Part shown: positions 42,764 to 51,145 of the stretch, in pieces | How the letters are laid out: every line of letters starts with the position of its first letter | Position numbering within the stretch: position 1 is the first letter of the stretch | Assembly (NCBI GenBank): GCA_015493505.1 | Contig: WGDA01000168.1 | Location: 1-51,145 of the forward strand | Source of the DNA: Pseudomonadota bacterium | Lineage (GTDB): Bacteria; Desulfobacterota; S145-22 | Reading direction: 5' to 3' | Length of the DNA stretch: 51,145 nucleotides | Translations under genes and position numbers: made by a program | Notes under the pieces: model-generated | What the model was told of the DNA's origin: nothing | What the model saw: the letters and a program-made list of their open reading frames with translations, nothing else | The model's database searches: none

Positions 42764-43219
42764 TCAAGGGCTATTCTCAGAAAGAATAGCCCTCACGATC
42801 TGGTTGACACGTTTACCATCCGCCCGGCCCGCCACCTTCGGCATCACCGCCTTCATGACCTTTCCCATATCCTTGAGGGTGACTGCGGATACCTCGTCAA
42901 TGGTTTCCCGGATCAGTTTTTTCAGGTCCTCTTCGCTCAATTGCTCTGGCAAATAGGCCTGGCAAATGGAGATAAAGGTTTCTTCCTTTTTGACAAGGTC
43001 AGCGCGATGACCCTGTTTAAACTGGGCGATCGCGTCATTGGACTGACGAACAAGCCCCTGAATGATACGGAGTATTTCATCATCTTCGAGCGGCTCTTTC
43101 TTCTCTATCTGCTTGTTTTTGACTTGAGACAGCACCATTCTCAGGGCAGAGAGCTTTTCCTTGTTCCCCGCCTTCATCGCCGCTTTCATATCCCGCGTAA
43201 TCTTTTCAAGAAGCGTCAT
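42764..43219 (-). CDS. GatB/YqeY-domain protein
   Basis: This 151-residue protein is of normal family length. It has I-T-R-D-M-K-A-A-M-K-A-G at the start, L-R-M-V-L-S-Q-V-K-N and Y-L-P-E-Q-L-S (about 84). K-D-M-G-K-V-M-K-A-V-M-P and G-R-A-D-G-K-R-V-N follow. The domain is the tRNA-binding tail of the amidotransferase GatB; the free protein's role is unclear. It is the usual companion of rpsU in many bacteria. Nineteen bases separate it from rpsU. Confidence 0.92.
   Translation of the reverse strand: MTLLEKITRDMKAAMKAGNKEKLSALRMVLSQVKNKQIEKKEPLEDDEILRIIQGLVRQSNDAIAQFKQGHRADLVKKEETFISICQAYLPEQLSEEDLKKLIRETIDEVSAVTLKDMGKVMKAVMPKVAGRADGKRVNQIVRAILSENSP
42768..42792 (-). terminator. Stem-loop at the end of yqeY
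   Basis: A perfect ten-base-pair stem (GGGCTATTCT / AGAATAGCCC) with a five-base loop covers the last codons of the yqeY-like gene and ends at its stop. A TTGATTTG tract follows on the minus strand. It is a likely partial terminator between rpsU-yqeY and mutS2-dnaG-rpoD. Confidence 0.65.
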
Positions 43220-43238
43220 CGTCTGATTCCAGTATGAT

Positions 43239-43439
43239 TTAATAATCCCTGTATTTACGCATACGCTTCAACGCGCGTTTCCTTGCCGCCAACGCTTTTT
43301 TCTTCTTTTTCACGCTCGGCTTCTCATAATGTTCCCGTTTCCGGAGCTCCGAAAGAATGCCCATTTTCTCGCACTGCTTGTTAAAACGGCGAAGAGCGCT
43401 TTCGAAGGATTCTCCTTCACCTACCACAACTCCAGGCAT
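43239..43439 (-). CDS. rpsU: Small-subunit ribosomal protein bS21
   Basis: This 66-residue protein opens [13 protein letters not shown], has [11 protein letters not shown] and ends in a basic tail ([12 protein letters not shown]), typical of bS21. The start at 43439 was chosen over an upstream reading because GGAGGGG lies about ten bases before it and the residues match the family. Its upstream region carries a perfect-consensus promoter. bS21 sits near the anti-Shine-Dalgarno region of 16S rRNA and is exchangeable. Confidence 0.95.
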   Translation of the reverse strand: MPGVVVGEGESFESALRRFNKQCEKMGILSELRKREHYEKPSVKKKKKALAARKRALKRMRKYRDY

Positions 43440-43482
43440 GCATTGTTCCCCTCCTTCCTTTATAAATTTTTTTAATCTAAAT

Positions 43483-43511
43483 ATTATATTAAAATAAACG
43501 TTTCTTGTCAA
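43483..43511 (-). promoter_or_regulatory. Perfect-consensus promoter of rpsU-yqeY-mutS2-dnaG-rpoD
   Basis: On the minus strand TTGACA (43506-43511), exactly 17 bases, and TATAAT (43483-43488). The start of transcription would fall near 43476, leaving a leader of about 37 bases with AAGGAGGGG. The surrounding 70 bases are strongly AT-rich. Confidence 0.85.
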
Positions 43512-43637
43512 TAATTTTTTTTAAATAACTTAAACTTTTTCGAACATCCGGACGATGGTCGAGTGTGAAGCGGCAGTGAACCGGATAACCGGCACCAACT
43601 CTATACGGCGTGCGATTCGGTTCTCCCAAAATCACTT

Positions 43638-46073
43638 TTACGACGGAGAAATCATGGGAGGACGCTCGGGAAAATTCCTTTGGAAGAGCGATTCCGTGGT
43701 CACATCCTCATCCTCGAAATCCTTCGCGGGTATAAACTCGAGGTCGAGGATCGCCTCTTTCAGCACCTCATCCATGTGCTCCACCAGGTGAACGTTCATG
43801 GCCTTGACTATCCTGGACGGAATTTCTTTCAGGTCTTTCTCGTTCTCGAGCGGGATGAGAATATCCGTGATACCCGCCCGGTGCGCCGCCAGCATCTTTT
43901 CCTTCAGCCCGCCGATGGGAAGCACGCGCCCGCGAAGGGTGATTTCTCCCGTCATGGCCACGGAGCTCCTGACAGGTTTATGGGTCAGTGCCGAGGCAAT
44001 GGCCGTTGCCATGGTAATCCCCGCGGACGGCCCGTCTTTGGGCGTGGCGCCCTCCGGGATATGGATATGAAGATCCAGTTTCTGGTAAAAATTGCGCTTG
44101 AGGCCCAGCTCTTCCGCGCGCGACCGGATATAACTGACCGCCGCCTGAGCGGACTCCTTCATGATATCACCCAATTTGCCGGTCACGGTCAGCTTGCCCC
44201 GGCCAGGCAGTGTCGTCACTTCGATAACCAAAAGTTCACCGCCGACCTCCGTCCACGCCAGTCCCTTGGCGATCCCGATCCGATCTTCCTTCTCGCCTTT
44301 CTCATACCGAAATTTCGGAACACCCAGGTACTTAGGGATGTGACGAGAGGTGATTTTGAGCGTCTCAATGGCGTCATTGCGAACAAACTCTTTCGCCACC
44401 TTCCTCAAAACTGACGCGATTTCCCGTTCCAGGTTACGGACCCCCGCCTCACGGGTGTACTGCCGGATAATACGCAGGATCGCGCCGTCAGAAAAGTGAA
44501 TACCCTTTCCTTTCAGGCCGGTCCGCTCCAGTTGCTTGTCAATCAAGTGACGCTTGGCGATCTGAAGTTTTTCCACTTCCGTGTATCCCGCAATCTTGAT
44601 AATTTCCATCCGGTCCCTCAGGGGCGGCGGAATCGCCGGAAGGTAATTGGCCGTTGTGATAAACATCACATGGGAAAGGTCGTAATCCAAATCCAGGTAA
44701 TGATCGTTGAAGGTGTTGTTCTGCTCCGGATCCAGGACTTCCAGCAGGGCAGATGAGGGGTCTCCCCGGAAATCGGTACTCATTTTATCGACTTCGTCCA
44801 GGAGGAAAACGGGGTTGCCACTTCCCACCTTTTTCATGGACTGGATGATTTTGCCCGGCAGCGCCCCCACGTAGGTCCGTCGGTGGCCGCGGATCTCCGC
44901 CTCGTCCCGCACGCCGCCCAGAGAGAGACGAACGAACTTGCGTCCCATAGACCGGGCGATCGACTTGGCAAGCGAGGTTTTCCCAACCCCCGGCGGCCCG
45001 ACGAAGCAGAGGATATGCCCCTGTATCTTCCCCACCAGCTTCTGGACAGCGAGATACTCCACGATGCGTTCCTTCACATCCTTCAACCCGTAATGGTCTT
45101 CCTCCAGAATGCGCATACTCTCATCGATGTCAATCTTGTCCTGCGTGTATTCGTACCAGGGAAGCGAAAGTATCCAGTCGATATAGTTGCGTATCACGGC
45201 CGCCTCGGCTGACATGGGAGGCATCAGTTTCAACTTTTTCAGCTCCTCCCGGGCGCGCTTAGCCGCCTCTTTCGACATCTTCTTCTGGTTTATCTTGTTT
45301 TCCAGTTCTTTGATCTCGTTGACGAAGTCGCCCTTTTCTCCCAACTCCTTCTGGATGGCCCGCATCTGCTCGTTCAGGTAGAATTCCTTCTGCGTCTGTT
45401 CCACCTGCTTTTTGATGCGCCGGTTGATCTTGCGCTCCACATGAATAATTTCGATCTCCGCCTGGATGTTTTCCAACAACATCTCGAGCCGGATGAGGGG
45501 TGACTGCTCCTCCAGGAACCGCTGTTTTTTCTCGAGTTTCAAATCGAGCTGGCCCACCAGAGTGTCGGAAATTCGCTCCGGGTCATCCATATCGCCCAGG
45601 GCGTCCAGGACCTCCTGGGGAATCCCTTTTTTCAGCTTGGCGAGACGCGCGAAATTCGCCTTGACGCTTCTGACGAGGGCGAGAACCTCCGGGTTGATCA
45701 CGTGATTCTGCGGGATGCTCTTCGCCCGGACCGCAAAGTAATCATCCGTTTTCAGAAATTCCATGATTCGGGCGCGCTGCTGACCCTCGACCAACACCTT
45801 GACGGACCCGTCCGGAAGTTTCAGCATCTGCACGATGGTTCCGATGGTGCCTACCTGAAAGATATCGTCGGGCGTCGGGCGAACGATCTTCGCCTCCTTC
45901 TGGGTGGCAAACATCAGCTTGCCTCCCTCACGTTCCGTCGCGACCTCCAGGGCCTTGACGGAAATATCCCTTCCCACGAAGAGTGGGACAATCATATACG
46001 GGAAGAGAACGACTTCCCGCAAGGGCAAGAGCGGGAATATATATTCCTGTGGTATCCCTTTAAACTCGTCCAT
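43638..46073 (-). CDS. lon: ATP-dependent protease Lon
   Basis: This 811-residue protein has the LonN domain at the start ([10 protein letters not shown]). AAA motifs follow: G-P-P-G-V-G-K-T-S (about 360-368), V-F-L-L-D-E-V-D-K and R-D-R-M-E. The Ser protease domain has [10 protein letters not shown] (Ser near 680) and a later catalytic Lys in G-G-L-K-E-K. It degrades misfolded and regulatory proteins. Its ATG follows the clpX stop codon with no gap. The C-terminal tail after the protease domain is acidic and longer than in E. coli. Confidence 0.96.
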   Translation of the reverse strand: MDEFKGIPQEYIFPLLPLREVVLFPYMIVPLFVGRDISVKALEVATEREGGKLMFATQKEAKIVRPTPDDIFQVGTIGTIVQMLKLPDGSVKVLVEGQQRARIMEFLKTDDYFAVRAKSIPQNHVINPEVLALVRSVKANFARLAKLKKGIPQEVLDALGDMDDPERISDTLVGQLDLKLEKKQRFLEEQSPLIRLEMLLENIQAEIEIIHVERKINRRIKKQVEQTQKEFYLNEQMRAIQKELGEKGDFVNEIKELENKINQKKMSKEAAKRAREELKKLKLMPPMSAEAAVIRNYIDWILSLPWYEYTQDKIDIDESMRILEEDHYGLKDVKERIVEYLAVQKLVGKIQGHILCFVGPPGVGKTSLAKSIARSMGRKFVRLSLGGVRDEAEIRGHRRTYVGALPGKIIQSMKKVGSGNPVFLLDEVDKMSTDFRGDPSSALLEVLDPEQNNTFNDHYLDLDYDLSHVMFITTANYLPAIPPPLRDRMEIIKIAGYTEVEKLQIAKRHLIDKQLERTGLKGKGIHFSDGAILRIIRQYTREAGVRNLEREIASVLRKVAKEFVRNDAIETLKITSRHIPKYLGVPKFRYEKGEKEDRIGIAKGLAWTEVGGELLVIEVTTLPGRGKLTVTGKLGDIMKESAQAAVSYIRSRAEELGLKRNFYQKLDLHIHIPEGATPKDGPSAGITMATAIASALTHKPVRSSVAMTGEITLRGRVLPIGGLKEKMLAAHRAGITDILIPLENEKDLKEIPSRIVKAMNVHLVEHMDEVLKEAILDLEFIPAKDFEDEDVTTESLFQRNFPERPPMISPS

Positions 46074-47321
46074 TTAAGCTACATCCACCTCGTTTTCATA
46101 AACCACAATAGGCTTTTCCCCATTATTGATAACCTCTTCACTGATAACGACCTCCCGGACGTTTTTCTTGGAAGGAATCTCGTACATGAGATCCAGCATG
46201 GTCTGCTCCATGATGGACCGAAGCCCGCGCGCCCCGGACTTTCTGTTAATCGCCTCCCGGGCCACCGCCTTCAGCGCCCCGTCTGTAAAGGTAATGGAGA
46301 CATTCTCCATCTCCATCAGGCGCTTGTACTGCTTGACCAAGGCATTCTTGGGCTTCCTGAGAATCTCCACCAGCGCCTCTTCATCCAGCTCGTTGAGGGT
46401 GGCAATCACCGGCAGGCGGCCAATCAGTTCCGGAATGAGCCCAAACCTCAGCAGGTCTTCGGGCTGAACCTCCCTCAGAATTTCTCCCAGCTCCTTCTCC
46501 ACCTTGGTCTTGATGTCCGCCTCAAATCCCAGTGTGCTGCCGCCAAGCCTTCTTTCAATAATCTTTTCCAGCCCCGTGAAGGCGCCCCCGCAGATAAACA
46601 GAATGTTGGTGGTATCGATCTGCAGAAACTCCTGCTGGGGGTGCTTTCTTCCTCCCTTGGGAGGCACGTTGGCAACGGTACCCTCGATAATCTTCAGCAA
46701 CGCCTGCTGCACCCCTTCACCGGAGACGTCCCGTGTAATGGACGGGCTGTCGGTTTTCCGGGAAATCTTGTCTATCTCATCGATATACACGATCCCCTTC
46801 TCCGTGCGTTCCACGTCGTAATCCGCCGCCTGCAGCAGGTTCAGGATAATGTTCTCCACGTCCTCGCCCACGTAGCCGGCCTCCGTCAGGGTCGTGGCGT
46901 CCGCGATGGTAAACGGTACGTTCAGAATCTTTGCCAGCGTCTGCGCCAGCAGGGTCTTCCCGGACCCCGTCGGCCCGATGAGGAGAATGTTACTTTTCTG
47001 CAGCTCTACGTCGTCCGAGTGGAGGTTGGAAGTGATTCGCTTATAGTGGTTGTACACCGCGACGGATAGAATCCGCTTGGCACGCTCCTGCCCGATCACG
47101 TATTCATCCAGGGCCTTCTTGATTTCCTCGGGTTTGGGTGCCTCCTCCAGGCTCCCGACATTCTCCTTGTCATCCTCCGCGATAATCTCGTCGCACAACC
47201 GGATACACTCGTCACAAATGTATACGCCGGGCCCGGCAATCAGTTTTTTGACCTCGTCCTGCGTCTTTCCGCAGAACGAACACCTCAATATTTCAGGTTT
47301 GGTGGTATCTTCGTTACCCAT
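46074..47321 (-). CDS. clpX: ClpX, unfoldase of the ClpXP protease
   Basis: This 415-residue protein opens with a zinc-binding domain (C-S-F-C-G-K at about 15-20 and C-D-E-C-I-R-L-C at about 34-41). The AAA module has G-P-T-G-S-G-K-T (about 116-123), I-V-Y-I-D-E-I-D-K and the IGF-type ClpP loop. It delivers tagged proteins to ClpP. The clpP stop is 86 bases upstream, and lon follows with no gap, so protease and unfoldase genes are likely co-transcribed. The start has AAGGAA directly upstream. Confidence 0.96.
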   Translation of the reverse strand: MGNEDTTKPEILRCSFCGKTQDEVKKLIAGPGVYICDECIRLCDEIIAEDDKENVGSLEEAPKPEEIKKALDEYVIGQERAKRILSVAVYNHYKRITSNLHSDDVELQKSNILLIGPTGSGKTLLAQTLAKILNVPFTIADATTLTEAGYVGEDVENIILNLLQAADYDVERTEKGIVYIDEIDKISRKTDSPSITRDVSGEGVQQALLKIIEGTVANVPPKGGRKHPQQEFLQIDTTNILFICGGAFTGLEKIIERRLGGSTLGFEADIKTKVEKELGEILREVQPEDLLRFGLIPELIGRLPVIATLNELDEEALVEILRKPKNALVKQYKRLMEMENVSITFTDGALKAVAREAINRKSGARGLRSIMEQTMLDLMYEIPSKKNVREVVISEEVINNGEKPIVVYENEVDVA

Positions 47322-47407
47322 TTCCTTACCTCTTTTCCTTTTTTGCCGATTCCCCTCAAAAAGCGGGCAACCGGGTAAAACCGCTCAATTAAACCGGTAT
47401 GAATCCA

Positions 47408-48013
47408 TCACGCGTCTTCCTGCCGGGACTTCCTTTTTTCAATCACCTCGTCCACGAGGCCGTATTCGAGTGCCTCCTGGCCGCTCATGAAATAATCCCG
47501 GTCGGTGTCGATTCGTATCTTCTCTACATCCTGCCCCGTGTGTTTCGACAGAATCTCGTTCAGTTTCTCCCTCAGGGCGAGGATCTCCCGGGCGTGAATA
47601 TCGATATCCGAGGCCTGCCCCTGAAACCCACCCATGGGCTGGTGCAGCAGGATTCTGGAATGCGGCAGGGTGAAGCGTTTCCCCTTCGTGCCCGCCGCCA
47701 GCAGCACGGCCGCCATGCTTGCCGCCTGTCCGAGGCAGAGGGTCGTGATATCCGGCTTGATAAACTGCATCGTGTCATAGATGGCGAGCCCGGACGTGAC
47801 AACTCCGCCCGGCGAATTGATATAAAGGTGGATATCCTTGTCCGGGTTCTCCGCCTCCAGAAACAGCAACTGGGCGATTACCAGGTTCGCGATCGTATCG
47901 TCGATGGGCGCCCCCAGAAAGATAATCCTCTCTTTCAGCAGCCGGGAATAAATATCATAGGCCCGTTCTCCGCGGCCATCCTGTTCAACAACAATGGGAA
48001 TCAATGCGCTCAT
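47408..48013 (-). CDS. clpP: ClpP protease subunit
   Basis: This 201-residue peptidase has the catalytic Ser in G-Q-A-A-S-M-A-A (about 98) and His in L-L-H-Q-P-M-G-G (about 122). It forms the tetradecameric chamber of ClpXP. The start codon overlaps the tig stop by ATGA, so production is tied to trigger factor. An 86-base gap with no clear terminator separates it from clpX. The C-terminus (K-R-K-S-R-Q-E-D-A) is charged as usual. Confidence 0.96.
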   Translation of the reverse strand: MSALIPIVVEQDGRGERAYDIYSRLLKERIIFLGAPIDDTIANLVIAQLLFLEAENPDKDIHLYINSPGGVVTSGLAIYDTMQFIKPDITTLCLGQAASMAAVLLAAGTKGKRFTLPHSRILLHQPMGGFQGQASDIDIHAREILALREKLNEILSKHTGQDVEKIRIDTDRDYFMSGQEALEYGLVDEVIEKRKSRQEDA

Positions 48014-49395
48014 GGGATTATAATCTTTCCTTTCTCTTCAGTGTTTTCTTCGGAACCTTCCTGGGCCTCCTGAAGCTTTTCAGTCCCTTCCCCCTCGTCG
48101 CCTTCCTTGACCCATTCCACGACCGCGTGCTCCCTCAGGTACGCGAGGGTCTTGTTTCGAAGGAGTTCATCCTTCAGGCTGCCCAACTGCTCCTGATTCT
48201 TCTCGTAATAATTGCGTATCTGCTCCACGCCGATCCCCGTATCGTTCGACAGTTTCTCGTAATGGGCGTTCAAATCCTCCGGCGACACCGTCATGTTTTC
48301 CTTTTTGGCGATCCCGTCGAGCAACAGCATCGACTTAACCTGCCGCTCCGCAAGCTCTTCGAAAACCTTTTTCTGGGGATGCTTTGACAGAGGGACCTCC
48401 TCAACCTTCACACCCTGCCGTTTCTGGTCGTTCTGGTACTTCTGCAAAAGGTATTCGGCCTGTTTCGTAATCCAGGAACGGGGGACTTCAAAGCTGAAGC
48501 GTTTCAGCAGGAACGTCAGAATCTGCTCTTCCATCCACTGATTGTTAATCTCCTCACGTTCCTTCTCTATCTGCCCCCTTACGAACTCCCGAAAGGCGGC
48601 CACATCCTCAAAATCACCAAATCCCTTGATAAAGGCCTCATCCAGTTCCGGGAGCTGAAGCCGCTTGACTTCCTTGACCTTGATATTGAACGAGGCCTCT
48701 TTCCCGGCCAGGTCTTTATTTGGGAAATCTTCCGGATACGTCAGGGTAAAGCTGCGCGTCTCCCCAACCTTGGCTCCCATCAGGGCCTTGTCAAACTCCG
48801 GCAGGGTATCCGGGCTGCCAAGTTTGTGAAGCGCGTCATTCTTTTTGTTATCCTCAAAGGGTTCTCCATCCACTTCCCCCTCATAATCGATGATCAGGTA
48901 ATCCCCTTCCTGGGCCTCGTAATCTTCCTCCGCCGCCACCAGCCGGCCCTGCATCCTGCGCATTCTGTCGATGGCGTTATCCACATCCACGTCCAGGACC
49001 TCGACAATCCGCGACTTGACCGGTATCCCCTCATACCCAGACAGTTCAGGCAGGTCGGGAACGACTTCCACCTTCGCCTTGAACAGGAAATCCTTCCCCT
49101 CTTCCAGACCGTCAAAATGGATCTCCGGGCTTGAAACCACCGGGATATCGTGTTTCATCAATGCCTGCTTGTAATGTTCCGCCACCAACTGGTTTTCCGC
49201 CTCTTTGACGGCGTAGTCCTTAAAATGCGCCCGGATCACGCTCTCCGGCGCCTTTCCCTTCCGAAACCCCTTCAGTTTTGCCTCTTTCCTCAAATCCTTG
49301 AAGATTTTCGCCAGGGTTTCATCTACCTCGGCTGCCGGAACCGTGAACGACAACTCACGTTCTACCGGGCTGATTTCCTCAATCTTAACGTCCAT
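48010..49395 (-). CDS. tig: Trigger factor
   Basis: This 461-residue chaperone binds the ribosome exit tunnel. The N-terminal ribosome-binding loop is F-R-K-G-K-A-P (about 44-50), a slight variant of the common G-F-R-x-G-K-x-P. The FKBP-type isomerase domain has [11 protein letters not shown] (about 155-165). A helical C-terminal domain follows, with an acidic, Gly/Glu-rich tail of about 25 residues. The ATG at 49395 was preferred over a GTG two codons earlier. Only 16 bases separate it from the 3' end of tRNA-Leu, and its ribosome site begins right after the encoded CCA. Confidence 0.95.
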   Translation of the reverse strand: MDVKIEEISPVERELSFTVPAAEVDETLAKIFKDLRKEAKLKGFRKGKAPESVIRAHFKDYAVKEAENQLVAEHYKQALMKHDIPVVSSPEIHFDGLEEGKDFLFKAKVEVVPDLPELSGYEGIPVKSRIVEVLDVDVDNAIDRMRRMQGRLVAAEEDYEAQEGDYLIIDYEGEVDGEPFEDNKKNDALHKLGSPDTLPEFDKALMGAKVGETRSFTLTYPEDFPNKDLAGKEASFNIKVKEVKRLQLPELDEAFIKGFGDFEDVAAFREFVRGQIEKEREEINNQWMEEQILTFLLKRFSFEVPRSWITKQAEYLLQKYQNDQKRQGVKVEEVPLSKHPQKKVFEELAERQVKSMLLLDGIAKKENMTVSPEDLNAHYEKLSNDTGIGVEQIRNYYEKNQEQLGSLKDELLRNKTLAYLREHAVVEWVKEGDEGEGTEKLQEAQEGSEENTEEKGKIIIP

Positions 49396-49411
49396 TTCCA
49401 CCCTTTCCGCA

Positions 49412-49495
49412 TGGTGCGAGAGAGGGGACTCGAACCCCTACGGGAAACCCGCTGGATCCTAAGTCCAGTGCGTCTACCAGTTCCGCCACCCTCGC
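49412..49495 (-). tRNA. tRNA-Leu (UAG anticodon)
   Basis: The 84-base cloverleaf has acceptor stem GCGAGGG/CTCTCGC with one G-T pair, anticodon loop CTTAGGA, and a long variable arm as expected for Leu. T-arm GGGG/CCCC and an encoded CCA end complete it. Confidence 0.93.
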
Positions 49496-49523
49496 CAGAT
49501 GCCTAATTTTTTTCTTATTTTTT

Positions 49524-49552
49524 AATATAGACATAATCGTAGTTTCTGTCAA
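49524..49552 (-). promoter_or_regulatory. Promoter of tRNA-Leu-tig-clpP-clpX-lon
   Basis: On the minus strand TTGACA (49547-49552), a 17-base spacer and TATATT (49524-49529), about 29 bases before the tRNA 5' end. No second promoter or terminator is evident in the 16 bases between the tRNA and tig. Confidence 0.75.
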
Positions 49553-49591
49553 TAACTAAAAAACGCGCCCGATTGAAGCAAAAAGGCCTTT

Positions 49592-50269
49592 TCAGTGCTC
49601 GGAAATCCCCTCCACATCCTCCAGGAATGCGCCGACATCCCCGGTTGCCATCGCCTTTTTGAAAAGCGCCAGCCCCCTGGCGTATTTGCTCTCCTTCCCC
49701 TCCCGCATGGCATACGTCTCTTTCAGGGATTCCCCCAGTGCCACGAGACGGTCCCGGCTGCCGGATTTCAGCTCAATCTCCAGCTCCAGGACCGGCTCCT
49801 CCAGGCCATAGCTTCGAATCTTTCCCTCATCGATCACGGCGTCAATTTCCGTGCCATCCTCAAAACGCAGCAGCGCGCCCGTCCGGTCCACCAAGACCTC
49901 AAACAGCACGATGAGTCTCTTGCCCCCGACAAGCGACTTCAGGGCTTCCGCCAGCGCCGCGTCCTCAAAAATCTCCAGGTCCATGGTGGGGTAAGGAATG
50001 TCAACCTCCCATTCGTCCCGGACATACAGGCCGGCGTCATAACTCTTCCCGCGCTTGATGGCCGCTTTCCAGCGGTTCCCCTCCAACCGGTTTCGGAAAG
50101 CAAATCCATGCGCCGATAGGTCGAGGGAAGCGGTGTCGATATAGCTGGTTTTCAACACGGCTGTCGAAGGGTTTGTCTCCAGGTAAGGCCGGATCAGGGG
50201 CAGGTCAAAGACATTTCTCAGCAGGTTCATATCCTCGCACAGCAACTTTATCTCGATTTCCCGTCCCAT
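49592..50269 (-). CDS. CYTH-domain (inorganic triphosphatase-like) protein
   Basis: This protein has 225 residues from the ATG at 50269. The CYTH signature E-I-E-I-K-L is at residues 4-9. Later conserved charged strands include R-N-R-L-E-G-N-R-W-K-A-A-I-K-R-G, E-W-E-V-D and V-L-E-L-E-I-E-L-K-S-G. CYTH enzymes cleave triphosphates such as tripolyphosphate or thiamine triphosphate within a beta tunnel; the substrate is not decided here. No CHAD domain follows. The start has GAGG five bases upstream and lies one base after the preceding gene's stop, so they are likely co-transcribed. Confidence 0.85.
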   Translation of the reverse strand: MGREIEIKLLCEDMNLLRNVFDLPLIRPYLETNPSTAVLKTSYIDTASLDLSAHGFAFRNRLEGNRWKAAIKRGKSYDAGLYVRDEWEVDIPYPTMDLEIFEDAALAEALKSLVGGKRLIVLFEVLVDRTGALLRFEDGTEIDAVIDEGKIRSYGLEEPVLELEIELKSGSRDRLVALGESLKETYAMREGKESKYARGLALFKKAMATGDVGAFLEDVEGISEH

Positions 50270-50270
50270 C

Positions 50271-51044
50271 TCATACCTCACCCCTGGCCTCAAGCAGCCA
50301 GTCCCTGAATCGCTTGAAATGCGCGTTTAACGACCATCTGAGCCTCTTGTCGAAAAAATGTGGCTCCCAGCCATCCTCCTCCAGGAGATCCGTAACCCAT
50401 AAAAGGGCCGCCCCGCGGATGGAAACCGTTTGGCTCACACTGAAAAAAGCGGATGTCTCCATATCAATGGCGCCAACACCACGGGCCGTCACCTCGCGAA
50501 CCAGCCGGCGCGTTTCCCGATAAAGCCCGTCGGTTGAAAACACGGCGTTTTGGTAAACCCGGCATTTCCTTCCAAACTCCACGAGCAACTCAGCGTACAG
50601 CCTCTTATCCGGGAAGGAAAGCGGACGATTTCCATAATAGCGGCTGACCCCTTCCCCCACGCGCGCGTAGGGAGGGAGCAGCAGGTCGCCTGGCGCGTGG
50701 CGGGTTCCAATTCCCCCGGCCAGTCCCAGGAAAAAGGCCTCCCGGACGCCAAAGGCAGCGAACTCTTCCAGAATGACCGCCACGTTGGCAGCCCCCATGG
50801 GGCAATGCGCCAGCACCCCTCTTCGGCCGCCCGAAACGTAATGGCAAACGGGCGGAGATTTCCACGACCACGCCTTCAGCGGTTCCGCCCCGAAAAGCTT
50901 TACCAACCGCCTGAAAAGCGGAAACACCGGTGTGACGACAGCCGTCCCCGGCAGGGCCATCTCTCCCGGAGATATCCCGTGCCTGCCAGCCAGGCTCTCG
51001 GCAAGTTTTCGGGGGGTAACAAGTGGAGGGTCAGGGTCCGACAA
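50271..51044 (-). CDS. Nucleoside phosphorylase-family protein
   Basis: This 257-residue protein has the PNP/UDP fold pattern. G-A-A-N-V-A-V-I-L-E-E-F lies near 82-93, L-G-L-A-G-G-I-G near 104-111, S-T-D-G-L-Y near 167-172, and the substrate segment A-I-D-M-E-T-S-A-F-F near 190-199. The last is the classic M-E-x-x-A/S signature of uridine- or purine-nucleoside phosphorylases. The exact base is not predictable by eye. The start seems to be TTG (51042-51044), five codons from the preceding gene's stop; no in-frame ATG occurs until residue 29. Confidence 0.82.
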   Translation of the reverse strand: MSDPDPPLVTPRKLAESLAGRHGISPGEMALPGTAVVTPVFPLFRRLVKLFGAEPLKAWSWKSPPVCHYVSGGRRGVLAHCPMGAANVAVILEEFAAFGVREAFFLGLAGGIGTRHAPGDLLLPPYARVGEGVSRYYGNRPLSFPDKRLYAELLVEFGRKCRVYQNAVFSTDGLYRETRRLVREVTARGVGAIDMETSAFFSVSQTVSIRGAALLWVTDLLEEDGWEPHFFDKRLRWSLNAHFKRFRDWLLEARGEV

Positions 51045-51048
51045 TCTT

Positions 51049-51145
51049 TCAGCTACCTTCAGTGGGCGGGGAATCGGGAGGGGTTTCCGGCGTCTTCGCG
51101 GCCTCGGCCTTTTCAGGCCCCTCGATTTCTTTCACGCCCTCGCGC
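51049..51145 (-). CDS. C-terminal end of an unidentified protein (5' part beyond window)
   Basis: A minus-strand frame runs off the window edge and ends with TGA at 51049-51051, showing 31 complete codons before the stop. They are rich in Glu, Pro, Ala and Lys, and end P-P-T-E-G-S. This looks like a flexible tail. The family cannot be identified from the visible part. It lies four bases upstream of the phosphorylase start, so the two are probably in one transcript. Confidence 0.55.
   Translation of the reverse strand, partial: REGVKEIEGPEKAEAAKTPETPPDSPPTEGS

Noticed and set aside
43555-43791. Small frame between rpsU promoter and lon
   Set aside because: It runs into the lon gene on the other strand and shows no ribosome site.
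45702-47069. Plus-strand frame of 455 codons opposite clpX and lon
   Set aside because: Antisense shadow of two conserved genes; no start signal or recognised family.
49560-49600. Terminator after the CYTH gene
   Set aside because: AAAAGGCCTTTT is palindromic but leaves almost no loop, so it is too weak to call.

Overview
The window looks like chromosomal DNA of a Gram-negative, probably anaerobic bacterium of the Desulfobacterota (deltaproteobacterial) type. The evidence is a secretin-based envelope machine, a ResB cytochrome-c maturation protein, a tungsten-type aldehyde:ferredoxin oxidoreductase, LarB/LarC, archease, and an rpsU-dnaG-rpoD operon carrying extra genes. Both tRNAs encode their CCA ends. 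Several genes appear to start with TTG or GTG. This assignment is an inference from gene content, not from a search.

Region 1 (1-17032, all + strand) is one large pseudopilus / MSHA-like secretion cluster. It holds six GspG-type pseudopilins (the first cut by the window edge), an ABC ATPase-permease pair, and a TPR protein with a pseudopilin-like tail. These are followed by the assembly ATPase (GspE/MshE with tandem MshEN motifs) and the platform protein (GspF/MshG). A MerR-like regulator with its own promoter then precedes a translationally coupled run: PilM-PilN fusion, PilO-like, PilP/GspB-like, MshL-like secretin, ExeA/MshM ATPase, MshN-like TPR protein. No prepilin peptidase and no retraction ATPase is visible. 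This cluster is the best candidate for an undescribed system.

Region 2 (17022-27495) is housekeeping and accessory: an HDAC-like deacetylase; a minus-strand resB-purQ-IHF/HU run; a minus-strand amidohydrolase (adenine-deaminase-like)-NUDIX-MBL operon; a HigBA toxin-antitoxin pair surrounded by repeat-like intergenic DNA; and an NfeD-slipin membrane pair.

Region 3 (27600-36329) is metal-cofactor metabolism: XdhC-family maturation factor coupled to an aldehyde oxidoreductase, a convergent sodium:solute symporter, then a minus-strand run nif3-like, zinc-ribbon protein, archease, larB, larC. That run sits behind a tRNA(CAU), a stem-loop and a strong terminator-like hairpin.

Region 4 (36494-51145, all minus strand) is core informational and proteostasis DNA. 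It holds the macromolecular-synthesis operon rpsU-yqeY-mutS2-dnaG-rpoD behind a perfect-consensus promoter, then tRNA-Leu-tig-clpP-clpX-lon behind another strong promoter. A CYTH phosphatase-like gene, a nucleoside-phosphorylase-like gene and the 3' end of one further gene complete the window.
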